Below are positions 25,013 to 31,781 of a DNA stretch of 34,759 nt, one piece after another. The position numbers and the translations under genes are program-made. The stretch is taken from assembly GCA_003602475.1 (NCBI GenBank), contig QQSC01000030.1:12789-47547 (forward strand), written 5' to 3'. This stretch comes from Candidatus Poseidoniales archaeon (GTDB taxonomy: Archaea > Thermoplasmatota > Poseidoniia > Poseidoniales > Poseidoniaceae). Position 1 is the first letter of the stretch. Every line of letters starts with the position of its first letter. The notes beneath the pieces were generated by a model, which was not told the origin of the DNA, made no database searches, and was given only the letters and a program-made list of their open reading frames with translations.

Positions 25013-26776
25013 ATGTCGATTGAATGGAAGACCCGCTTTGCAGGGGTTCCCTTGACGCATTGGTTGGCCGTTGTGTTTGTCATCGGCCTGGGACTCTTTC
25101 CCGTTTCGCTTGCTTTGATGCGCCTGTGGTCGGTGACGGGCATCACGCCGTTGGGGGCGCTAACGACCGTGCACGAGCAGCCCGGAGCCATGGAAGCCTT
25201 CCGTTTTTCACTCATCCAAGCCTCCGTTTCTAGCGCCCTTACCGTCGTGATTGGCTTGCCGCTGGCTTGGGCCTTTGGGAGGTACCAATGGAGAAACATT
25301 CGACTTAAGCGCGCCCTCCTTTTTCTTCCGTTTGTCACGCCTCCAGTCGTTGCCGCTGTTGGATTTTTGGCGTTGATTTCACCAGGTGGTGTACTGTACA
25401 ACCTTGGCCTTGACCTCAGAGGGGAAACGGGAGTGTTCGGATGGATCTCGTCAGCAACAGGTTGGCCACATCCAGGCCATTTTACCGCCCTCGTTGTGGC
25501 GCACGTGTGGTTCAATCTTTCCCTCATGATACGGTTTGTTGAGCCCGTAGTGGCGCAGTTGGACCCCACGTGGGAGGAACAGTTGTCCCTTCTTCCGGCC
25601 GGACGGACAAGATGGGGCCGATTCAAACATCTCTGGTTTCCTGTCCTCGGTCCAGCCACATTGGTAGCCGCCACCTACACGTTTTTCTTCAGTTTCACGT
25701 CCTTCGCTCTGGTCAAGTGGTTAACACCATCCTCCAACACGCTGGAATCCTTGTTAGGCGAAATGGGCGGAACGGCCGGTATTGCGGGTTACAGAACGGA
25801 AATCAGCCTTGCCGTTCTCGCTATTGCAACGTTTCAAATGCTCCTGATGTTCGTTATGCTGATTTTGGCTGGACGGTTCGAACGTCGCCACAGCCAAGTG
25901 TTGGCGATGCATCATGAAGCCATGAACAGAGAGCGACACGGTCCTGCTTCACGGCGGTGGGCATGGTTTGTCAACGGGACTGTGATTCTCCTGCTCGCCC
26001 CCTTGATATCGGTCGTGCTGGCCTCGTTTCAAGTCCGTACCGTGGGGGCTTCAGGTCTCGCGTCTGAATGGACGTTGGAAGGTTGGAGGCGCGCTTGGAA
26101 AGGAGATTTTTCAACCGTACCGGTCATGGAAGCTCTGTCCAATTCACTCTCCTATGCCTTCATCACGTTGGTGGTTGCGCTGCCACTCGGTTACGCCGTC
26201 GCATCAAGTTTGGTCACCTTACGCCAACGAGGCCATCAACGGGCAGCCGGTATCCTTGATTCACTCTGCATGTTGCCACTGTCCATGTCGGCGGTCATGG
26301 TCGGCCTGGGCATGGTAGCCGGCATTTTGAGATGGTTCCCCGGGATGTTTTCGTTCCCCTACCTGCCTGTTGTCCCACACGTGATGCTTGTGCTGCCTTT
26401 CGTTATTCGATTGATGGTACCTGCCATTGAGCGGATCGACCCCGTATATGCGGAACAAGCCTCGCTTTTACCGATGGGGAAGATGGCTTTTTGGTGGCAT
26501 TCCCGTGGGTCATTTTTGGTCGTACCAGCCACCATGGCCGCATCGCTTTGCCTTGCTTTTTCGATGGGTGAATTTGGAGCCACCTTCTTGGTGGTTCGAG
26601 TGGGTTCATGGGATTCTCTTTCCATTCTCGTCGACCAGGTGGCCTCTCGTCCCAAATTCGACCCGTACGTCTTCCCCACCGCAATGGCGCTGGCGACCAT
26701 TTTGATGGTGGTCACGTTGCTGGTGCTCTCCATCAATGAGCGTGCACGTGCTTGGAGGTCAAGACATGAAATTTGA
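25013..26776 (+). CDS. thiP: Thiamine ABC transporter permease
   Basis: A 587-residue membrane protein with two fused permease halves, about twelve transmembrane segments in all. Each half carries an EAA-type loop that docks the ATPase: EEQLSLLPAGRTRWGRF near residue 188 and AEQASLLPMGKMAFW near residue 480. A single chain with two halves is the normal ThiP architecture (the related iron transporters FbpB are similar). The second half keeps the family's SMGEFGATFLV segment. ATG 25013 comes 10 nt after the thiB stop; an in-frame ATG at 24950 inside thiB is rejected. Its end overlaps thiQ by 11 nt, so the operon is translationally coupled. Confidence 0.9.
   Translation: MSIEWKTRFAGVPLTHWLAVVFVIGLGLFPVSLALMRLWSVTGITPLGALTTVHEQPGAMEAFRFSLIQASVSSALTVVIGLPLAWAFGRYQWRNIRLKRALLFLPFVTPPVVAAVGFLALISPGGVLYNLGLDLRGETGVFGWISSATGWPHPGHFTALVVAHVWFNLSLMIRFVEPVVAQLDPTWEEQLSLLPAGRTRWGRFKHLWFPVLGPATLVAATYTFFFSFTSFALVKWLTPSSNTLESLLGEMGGTAGIAGYRTEISLAVLAIATFQMLLMFVMLILAGRFERRHSQVLAMHHEAMNRERHGPASRRWAWFVNGTVILLLAPLISVVLASFQVRTVGASGLASEWTLEGWRRAWKGDFSTVPVMEALSNSLSYAFITLVVALPLGYAVASSLVTLRQRGHQRAAGILDSLCMLPLSMSAVMVGLGMVAGILRWFPGMFSFPYLPVVPHVMLVLPFVIRLMVPAIERIDPVYAEQASLLPMGKMAFWWHSRGSFLVVPATMAASLCLAFSMGEFGATFLVVRVGSWDSLSILVDQVASRPKFDPYVFPTAMALATILMVVTLLVLSINERARAWRSRHEI
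26754..26760 (+). promoter_or_regulatory. Shine-Dalgarno site of thiQ inside thiP
   Basis: GGAGGTC, 5 nt before the ATG at 26766; it fixes the thiQ start within the end of thiP. Confidence 0.55.
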
Positions 26777-27428
26777 ATTAAGAGACGGGGCTGTGCGGTT
26801 GGGAACTTGGCTGGTGTTCGAGAACCTAAGCCTCCAGGTTGAATCCGGTGAGATCATCTCCATTCTCGGGCCAAGTGGTTGTGGAAAAACCACCTTGCTC
26901 CGAGCGTGCAGCGGGCTCGAACATTTGGAATCGGGGGAGCGTCTCCTCAACGGACATGTGCTCGAAAATCAATCCATTGTGCCCGAAATCACCCTCCTGT
27001 TCCAACAACCGGTCCTTTATCCGCATCTGAATGTCGCTCAAAACATTGCTCTAGGGGCGTCAAAAGAGCAGAGCAAAAGTGAAACACGACAACACGTGAA
27101 TGATGTCCTCAACACCATCGGTTTAGCAGGGTTCAACGGACGTGGCGTGGCTGGGCTTTCGGGCGGTGAGGCTCAGCGGGTGGCGTTTGGTCGAGCCTTG
27201 CTGCAGGAGCCGAACGTGATGATGTTGGATGAGCCCTTTGCTTCTGTGGACATCAAGCGCCGGTTGGAACTCGCAACCATGACCCGTGCCCATCTCAAGG
27301 AACGAGGAATGACCGCACTGCATGTCACCCATGACGAGGAAGAGGCGTCCATCCTTTCGGACCGCATCATTCATTGGAAGGAGTTGGTGAGTGACACCGC
27401 AGAGGATGGTCGTGATGGCAGGGAATGA
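26766..27428 (+). CDS. thiQ: Thiamine ABC transporter ATPase
   Basis: A 220-residue ABC ATPase that powers the ThiP permease from the cytoplasmic face. Walker A GPSGCGKTT (35-43), Q-loop LLFQQP, signature LSGGEAQR (131-138), Walker B VMMLDEP (151-157) and the switch HVTHDEEEA are all intact. At about 220 residues it lacks the C-terminal regulatory domain of PotA/MalK-type ATPases and has the short length of ThiQ. The ATG at 26766 has a GGAGGTC ribosome-binding site 5 nt upstream and overlaps the end of thiP by 11 nt. The gene downstream starts inside its last codons. Confidence 0.92.
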   Translation: MKFELRDGAVRLGTWLVFENLSLQVESGEIISILGPSGCGKTTLLRACSGLEHLESGERLLNGHVLENQSIVPEITLLFQQPVLYPHLNVAQNIALGASKEQSKSETRQHVNDVLNTIGLAGFNGRGVAGLSGGEAQRVAFGRALLQEPNVMMLDEPFASVDIKRRLELATMTRAHLKERGMTALHVTHDEEEASILSDRIIHWKELVSDTAEDGRDGRE

Positions 27429-28113
27429 TTGGCCCATCATCGATCGGTGGTGGCCTGAACGAGCGGAATGGTCCCGCAACAAGTACGGCATGTTTCTGTT
27501 GAGTCTGTTTCTTCTGCTCGGTGCTCTTCCATACGGCGTCATCAATCGATTTTCCGCCTGGCGGGGCACCAGCAGTTTCAGCGTGGAGACCTCGCTGGAT
27601 TGGGACCTTCCGTTTGTACCTTGGATGGTGATTCCTTACTATTCGTATTACCTCTACTTCCCTCTCGCGGCTTGGATTGGAGCTGCGCCGGGATTCCGCC
27701 AGCAAGGCTTGCTGTTCTTTCAACGGATGATTGTGGCCGCTTGGATGGCGTTCGCTATGTTCCTCATCTTTCCAGTAGAGATCGAACTGCGCACCCAAGC
27801 CACCGGCGCTGATGGCTTGTTTGGCCTCCTCATGACCGGCCTTCATGAAGCGGATACACCGTACAACGCCTGGCCCTCTATCCACGTGTTGCTGAGCATA
27901 CTCATCGTGTTTTTCGTCCAGTTTACCCAGCGCAAGATGGGCGTATGGACGATGTCAAAAGCGACGCTTGCGTGGACGGCTTGCGCCTTGTTGGTGGCCT
28001 CAACGGCTCTGATCAAGCAGCATTACCTGTTCGACGGCGTTACTGGGACCTTGCTTGCGCTGGCTCTTTGGTACGGATGGATTCTTCCCGGCCTCAACCG
28101 AACAGGGAATTGA
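27415..28113 (+). CDS. PAP2-type membrane phosphatase/transferase
   Basis: A 232-residue protein with about six hydrophobic segments. It carries two of the three PAP2 signature motifs: NAWPSIH (His157) and KQHYLFDGVTG (His203, Asp207), placed at membrane edges as in the inositol-phosphorylceramide-synthase/PAP2 branch. The first motif (KxxxxxxRP) is not obvious. The family removes or transfers phosphate from lipid phosphates and similar esters. It starts within the last codons of thiQ (ATG 27415, with AGAGGA about 8 nt upstream; ATG 27406 is an alternative). Its place as last gene of the thiamine-uptake operon raises the possibility that it dephosphorylates thiamine phosphates before import, but a lipid role is equally possible. 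Confidence 0.8.
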   Translation: MAGNDWPIIDRWWPERAEWSRNKYGMFLLSLFLLLGALPYGVINRFSAWRGTSSFSVETSLDWDLPFVPWMVIPYYSYYLYFPLAAWIGAAPGFRQQGLLFFQRMIVAAWMAFAMFLIFPVEIELRTQATGADGLFGLLMTGLHEADTPYNAWPSIHVLLSILIVFFVQFTQRKMGVWTMSKATLAWTACALLVASTALIKQHYLFDGVTGTLLALALWYGWILPGLNRTGN

Positions 28114-29560
28114 CCGCCCCGGGGTTGGTCAAATAGATGGTCAGACCAACACCGGCCATGATCATCATCCACGAACCGACCATCTTGATGTGACCGGTGG
28201 CTTTGCGCAAGAAGTTGATCATCACTTGTCGCCCCATGCCCACAAGAACGGTAACGGCGACCATTAAAATGAGCAATCCCGCCATAAGACCAGCGATGCC
28301 AATGGCAATTGCAGAAGTTCCTAGCGTGCTCAAAAAGACCACGAACGGAAGAACAGCCGCAGCGGTGCAATCGATGGAGGCCGCAGCGTAACCAATTCCG
28401 TACAGGTACATGTTGCGCCGAGGCGTGAAGGTTTCATCGGCCTCTGTTGTGCTGTACTTGTCCACCATGTTTTGGACAAAACCCATCACGTGGGACGTGA
28501 TTCCCAGAAGCATCATTGAACCAAGAACAACCAACAACAGCGCAATGAAGATGGCAATGTAATGAATGAGGCCCGATTTGGCAAAGGCTTCACCCATCAG
28601 CAAAGCAACGATACCGATCAAACCGAAAAACGTCCACATCCCCAAACCGGACAAGACGCCAATGTTGAACGAACTGGGCATCCGTGTTTTCAGCTTCCCC
28701 TGTTCAATGAGCTCGTCTTCTCGTGCCCCAAGAGAGAGGTAATACGAGATGAAGCCAGGCAGCACCGGGAACGCACAGGGCGAAAAGTACACGAGAATTG
28801 AGAGGATCATTCCAAGAATGAACACGGCAACGAATGAAGTGTTGGGCTCCTCCCATCCAATGCGGGACCCCATGGTTTCACTCACTTCTGATGTCAAGGC
28901 CGTTTCCAAGGTGCCATCAAATCCACGCCATCCGTCGGAGGGCGTTCCTGTGGATTGTTTTTCAATGATGTACCCTTCTTCATCTACGATGAGAACAACA
29001 GGGATTTGGCCTGTCCCTCCTGTCGTGAAAAGACGAACCGGGTCAACGAAGGAGCCGTTGTCGTAAATCCCGGCGTTTTCTGAACCGAAGCCCGTTGGGT
29101 ATGTGGGGACGGTGTACGAGCCTCCGCTCGTGTTAAGGTACGCCACGCTTTCTTCATACCAGGCTCCGTAACCGAATATTTTGAGGGACTTGTTGGCCGA
29201 AGTTGCCATCGTTTGCCAAGCGTCCATGTTTTCTTCAAGGTGTTCTTGCACGGCATGGCAATTGCTGCAATCGTGAGCCATGAAATCCAAGATGATGATG
29301 CTGCCCCGATGGTCGTTGAGGTTGAACCATCCCGTCTCGTTCACCAGGTCACTCTCAATGCCCGTGCGGTTGAGCGATTCAAACACGATGTTGGGAATGG
29401 GAGCCGGTTCGGCGTCCGATTGAAACAGTTCATCCATGCTGTCAAACATGGACAAGGCAGCGAAGGAAATGGTCCCGAACATCACCACGGCGATGCCAAA
29501 TGCTTGCCACGTGGCTTTTTCTTTGAACACGCCAAAATCGGCTTGCTCAAGCAACCCCAT
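28094..29560 (-). CDS. Thioredoxin-like domain fused to CcdA/DsbD-type membrane electron carrier
   Basis: A 488-residue protein. An N-terminal membrane anchor (about residues 15-37) is followed by an external thioredoxin-fold domain (about 60-215) with the redox pair Cys98-Ser-Asn-Cys101 and a cis-Pro region TGQIPVVLIVDEEGYI. From about 245 on comes a CcdA/DsbD-beta membrane domain with its conserved cysteines Cys262 (YFSPCAFPVLPGF) and Cys398 (SIDCTAAAVLPF). Such proteins carry reducing electrons from cytosolic thioredoxin to the outside, for cytochrome c maturation or disulfide repair. Domain order is Trx first, unlike DsbD of E. coli. Start ATG 29560 is chosen; ATG 29593 would add 11 residues. 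Its end overlaps that of the convergent PAP2 gene by 20 bp. Confidence 0.88.
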   Translation of the reverse strand: MGLLEQADFGVFKEKATWQAFGIAVVMFGTISFAALSMFDSMDELFQSDAEPAPIPNIVFESLNRTGIESDLVNETGWFNLNDHRGSIIILDFMAHDCSNCHAVQEHLEENMDAWQTMATSANKSLKIFGYGAWYEESVAYLNTSGGSYTVPTYPTGFGSENAGIYDNGSFVDPVRLFTTGGTGQIPVVLIVDEEGYIIEKQSTGTPSDGWRGFDGTLETALTSEVSETMGSRIGWEEPNTSFVAVFILGMILSILVYFSPCAFPVLPGFISYYLSLGAREDELIEQGKLKTRMPSSFNIGVLSGLGMWTFFGLIGIVALLMGEAFAKSGLIHYIAIFIALLLVVLGSMMLLGITSHVMGFVQNMVDKYSTTEADETFTPRRNMYLYGIGYAAASIDCTAAAVLPFVVFLSTLGTSAIAIGIAGLMAGLLILMVAVTVLVGMGRQVMINFLRKATGHIKMVGSWMMIMAGVGLTIYLTNPGAVNSLFG

Positions 29561-29631
29561 GGTCACCACCGAGGCATGATTGTTCAAGAACATAGCCCAT
29601 CTTGGTGCTGATTCAATTCCGCTTGAATCAA

Positions 29632-29660
29632 TGGTGGGCTCGGCCGGAATTGAACCGGCG
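29632..29660 (-). pseudogene. tRNA-Val 3'-end copy 1 (T arm, acceptor strand, CCA)
   Basis: Identical to nucleotides 48-76 of the intact tRNA-Val at 29812-29840, including discriminator A and CCA. No 5' part of a tRNA precedes it, so it is a tail fragment and not a gene. Confidence 0.85.
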
Positions 29661-29721
29661 CCAACAAAGAGAATGAATCCAAACGAGTTCTTTGTGGCTG
29701 ATTCAATTCCGTTTGAAACAA

Positions 29722-29750
29722 TGGTCGACTATGCTGGAATTGAACCGGCG
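29722..29750 (-). pseudogene. tRNA 3'-end copy 2, diverged
   Basis: Same position in the second unit. The T loop TTCAATT and the terminal ACCA are kept, but the T stem has one mismatch (CCAGC) and the acceptor strand reads ATAGTCG instead of CGAGCCC. It may be a decayed copy or the tail of a different tRNA. Confidence 0.7.
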
Positions 29751-29811
29751 CCAACAAAGAGAATGAATCCAAACGTGTTCTTTGTGGCCGATTCAATTCC
29801 GCTTGAATCAA

Positions 29812-29887
29812 TGGTGGGCTCGGCCGGAATTGAACCGGCGATCTTCGCCATGTGAAGGCGACATCATAACCCCTAGACCACGAGCCC
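29812..29887 (-). tRNA. tRNA-Val (CAC), CCA encoded
   Basis: On the minus strand: acceptor GGGCTCG/CGAGCCC, D arm with GGGG in the loop, anticodon stem TCGCC/GGCGA with loop TTCACAT (anticodon CAC at 29852-29854), variable loop AGATC, T arm GCCGG/CCGGC with loop TTCAATT, and discriminator A. A genomically encoded CCA follows (29812-29814), unlike the tRNA-Asn in this window. No intron. Confidence 0.95.
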
Positions 29888-29914
29888 CTAGGTAAATCGG
29901 GGACCGACCACTTC

Positions 29915-29924
29915 GGTTTAAGCC
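29915..29924 (-). promoter_or_regulatory. TATA-like box for tRNA-Val
   Basis: Minus-strand GGCTTAAACC, centred about 32 nt upstream of the tRNA 5' end. Confidence 0.4.
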
Positions 29925-29933
29925 AATCCCTTC

Positions 29934-31016
29934 TCAACGGTGGTCGTTGAGATGCACCAGGCCAACTTCGAGGCGTTCATGGGTCGGATGAACCTCCACA
30001 AGCATCACTGGAACCTCAAGCACTTCGGCGAGTTCTTCCGCCAAGGTAAGGGGCATTTCGATGCGCTCGTTGATGGCATCGTACCTCATCCAACCCGCTG
30101 CCATGTCCATAGCAGATTGCAGTTCGTTCATATCGTCCTCTGCATCCGCAAGGGGGGTGGGTACGGCTCCAAACAAGATGGTGTCGTCGTCGCTCAACAC
30201 TTCGTAAGGACGGAGGGTCGCTTGGCCACGACGACGAAAACGACTGCGAAGTTGTCCGGCGTCCTTGTATTTGGCCGTGCAGAACTTGAGATGGTACGGC
30301 TTTTCCTCTGCAGCATGTTTGAGTCGAAGGGCCAATGCTGCCGAACCGTCCGCCGCGGCGGTGATGCCGCCAGACAAATTGAATCCACGAACATCCATGT
30401 TTTCTTGATTGCCGACCGTGATCTCCAACTCGTTGAGATTGAGGAAGGTCACTGGAACGGTTTCCAATTCATCCAGTAAGGCGAACAGTTGGGTTTCCTT
30501 GTCGGGTTCGCAAGGCAATTCTACGCCCACGGTGATTCCAGCAGCGGCACAGGCTTCCATGGTGTTGCGGTATTTCTCGGTGGTACCGTCAAGAAGGTGA
30601 AACCTGATTTCATCCAAACCTGCGAGACCGAACACAGCGGCTCTATCCGGGTCAAAGGGAATGGACGTGTAGGCGTGAACGTGGTGCGAGGCTCCAAAGG
30701 CGGCCTTCAATTGTCGAACCGCTTCAAGCGTCTTGTCCATGTCCAACATCGGATCGCCTCCGGTGATGCCGGTTCCTGTAGCGTTCATGGCACGCCCTTC
30801 TTCGATGACTTCATCCCAGGTGGTGCAACGTCGTTCATTGGCAAACATGTCCGGTGTCTCTCGACGGTTGTCTGAGAGAGGACAATAATCGCAGCCCCAG
30901 TGACATTTCCCGGTGACAAAGAGCACCAGTTTGCTGCCTTGTTGGCACTGAATGCAGCCTTCGGCTTCGCCCTCTTCAGCCGGTAAAACCTCGGTTGCCA
31001 TGGGAAGCGACGTCAT
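29934..31016 (-). CDS. Radical SAM protein (COG2108-like)
   Basis: A 360-residue radical SAM enzyme. The cluster motif is Cys38-x3-Cys42-x2-Cys45 (CHWGCDYC), followed by GTGITGGDPML, the usual GGxP segment that binds SAM. An N-terminal CIQCQQG pair (Cys21, Cys24) and a later KFCTAKYKD cysteine suggest extra metal ligation. The sequence resembles archaeal proteins of COG2108, described only as related to pyruvate-formate-lyase activating enzyme, so the reaction is unknown. The start ATG at 31016 overlaps the pdxT stop (ATGA), and AAGGGGG lies about 7 nt upstream inside pdxT. It is therefore co-translated with PLP synthesis, though no link in function is evident. Confidence 0.85.
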   Translation of the reverse strand: MTSLPMATEVLPAEEGEAEGCIQCQQGSKLVLFVTGKCHWGCDYCPLSDNRRETPDMFANERRCTTWDEVIEEGRAMNATGTGITGGDPMLDMDKTLEAVRQLKAAFGASHHVHAYTSIPFDPDRAAVFGLAGLDEIRFHLLDGTTEKYRNTMEACAAAGITVGVELPCEPDKETQLFALLDELETVPVTFLNLNELEITVGNQENMDVRGFNLSGGITAAADGSAALALRLKHAAEEKPYHLKFCTAKYKDAGQLRSRFRRRGQATLRPYEVLSDDDTILFGAVPTPLADAEDDMNELQSAMDMAAGWMRYDAINERIEMPLTLAEELAEVLEVPVMLVEVHPTHERLEVGLVHLNDHR

Positions 31017-31708
31017 GAAGTCGCCCCCTTGACGTCCGCAGCCTGTTCGAGCAACCAACGGTGAAATCGGCGGTCGACCGTCAATTCAGGATGAAACGTG
31101 AGAGCGAGTTTGCGACCGTCGATCACGCCGACAATTTCCTCACCCAAGGTCGCTGCTGGCAGGCAATCCATCACCGCCGGGTCGAACCTCGGTGCGCGAA
31201 TGAAGACACCAGGAAACCCGTCCCCGATCACACGCTCAACCTGCGATTGAACGGCCAAGGGCTGATGCTGAAAACGATCTCGTGGTGGAGCATCGACCTC
31301 CATGAAGCTGGCCTTGGGTGTGGCCAAGTTCACCTCTACAGAGGCCTCGAACGATTGCTTCTGACGACCCCATGCGTTTCGCTGAATGCCAACCCGAACA
31401 AACGGCTCGCGCCCGTTTCCAGGAGCGGCGAGCAAGATAGCGCCTGCACATGTACCAAGCACCGGTCGGTCCGGGTGTTGTTCCATCCATGCAAACGATG
31501 CTTCCAGCAAGGATTCATGTTGGCTGGCAATTCTCATGGTGGTTGATTCACCTCCCGGGAGCACGAGGGCATCAACATCGTGAACATGTTCAGCGCGGCG
31601 GCATTCAACCACCTCAACCTCAACACCCAATTCGTTGGCAGCACCTCTCAACGCCTCTGCATGTTCGTGCCGAGCGCCTTGGAGCATGGCTAAGCCAACC
31701 CTGAGCAT
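31013..31708 (-). CDS. pdxT: Pyridoxal 5'-phosphate synthase, glutaminase subunit
   Basis: A 231-residue class I glutaminase that feeds ammonia to PdxS, which makes PLP from ribose-5-phosphate, glyceraldehyde-3-phosphate and glutamine. LPGGESTTM is the family signature, Cys87 in GTCAGAILLA is the nucleophile, and His206 and Glu208 in FHPELT complete the triad. The length is slightly above the usual 190-200 residues. pdxS is not in the window. It is divergent from the aminotransferase gene at 31782 across a gap of 73 bp. Several PLP enzymes are encoded within 20 kb. Confidence 0.95.
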   Translation of the reverse strand: MLRVGLAMLQGARHEHAEALRGAANELGVEVEVVECRRAEHVHDVDALVLPGGESTTMRIASQHESLLEASFAWMEQHPDRPVLGTCAGAILLAAPGNGREPFVRVGIQRNAWGRQKQSFEASVEVNLATPKASFMEVDAPPRDRFQHQPLAVQSQVERVIGDGFPGVFIRAPRFDPAVMDCLPAATLGEEIVGVIDGRKLALTFHPELTVDRRFHRWLLEQAADVKGATS

Positions 31709-31748
31709 GCCCCCCCCTGTCGCGTCGGCTCTATCAGTTCAACCCTCG

Positions 31749-31755
31749 GTTAAAC
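31749..31755 (+). promoter_or_regulatory. TATA-like box for the aminotransferase gene
   Basis: GTTAAAC about 27-33 nt upstream of the ATG at 31782. Confidence 0.35.
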
Positions 31756-31781
31756 ACAGCAGTTGAGAGGGATGGCCAACG

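Larger units (their letters stand above)
29610..29840. repeat. 90-bp tandem array containing tRNA-Val 3' ends
   Basis: Three units begin at 29610, 29700 and 29790, exactly 90 bp apart. Units 1 and 2 are complete and differ at about 9 of 90 positions. Unit 3 is truncated after 51 bp, where it runs into the intact tRNA-Val; these 51 bp are identical to unit 1. Each unit has a GATTCAA/TTGAATC hairpin, then (read on the minus strand) a T arm, an acceptor 3' strand and CCA. In units 1 and 2 this is followed by a second imperfect hairpin, CCAACAAAGA against TCTTTGTGG. The array lies in the 3' trailer of the tRNA. Confidence 0.9.

Noticed and set aside
29610-29840. Possible CRISPR array
   Set aside because: The repeated units are about 90% identical over their whole length, with no short repeat plus unique spacers, and they carry tRNA sequence. 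No cas genes are present.
29580-29855. A 91-codon plus-strand frame with a 30-residue peptide repeated three times (SAGIEPAP-type)
   Set aside because: It is the antisense of the tRNA tails. AGIEPA is the well-known false peptide produced by translating tRNA T arms, and the repeat is in frame only because 90 is divisible by 3.
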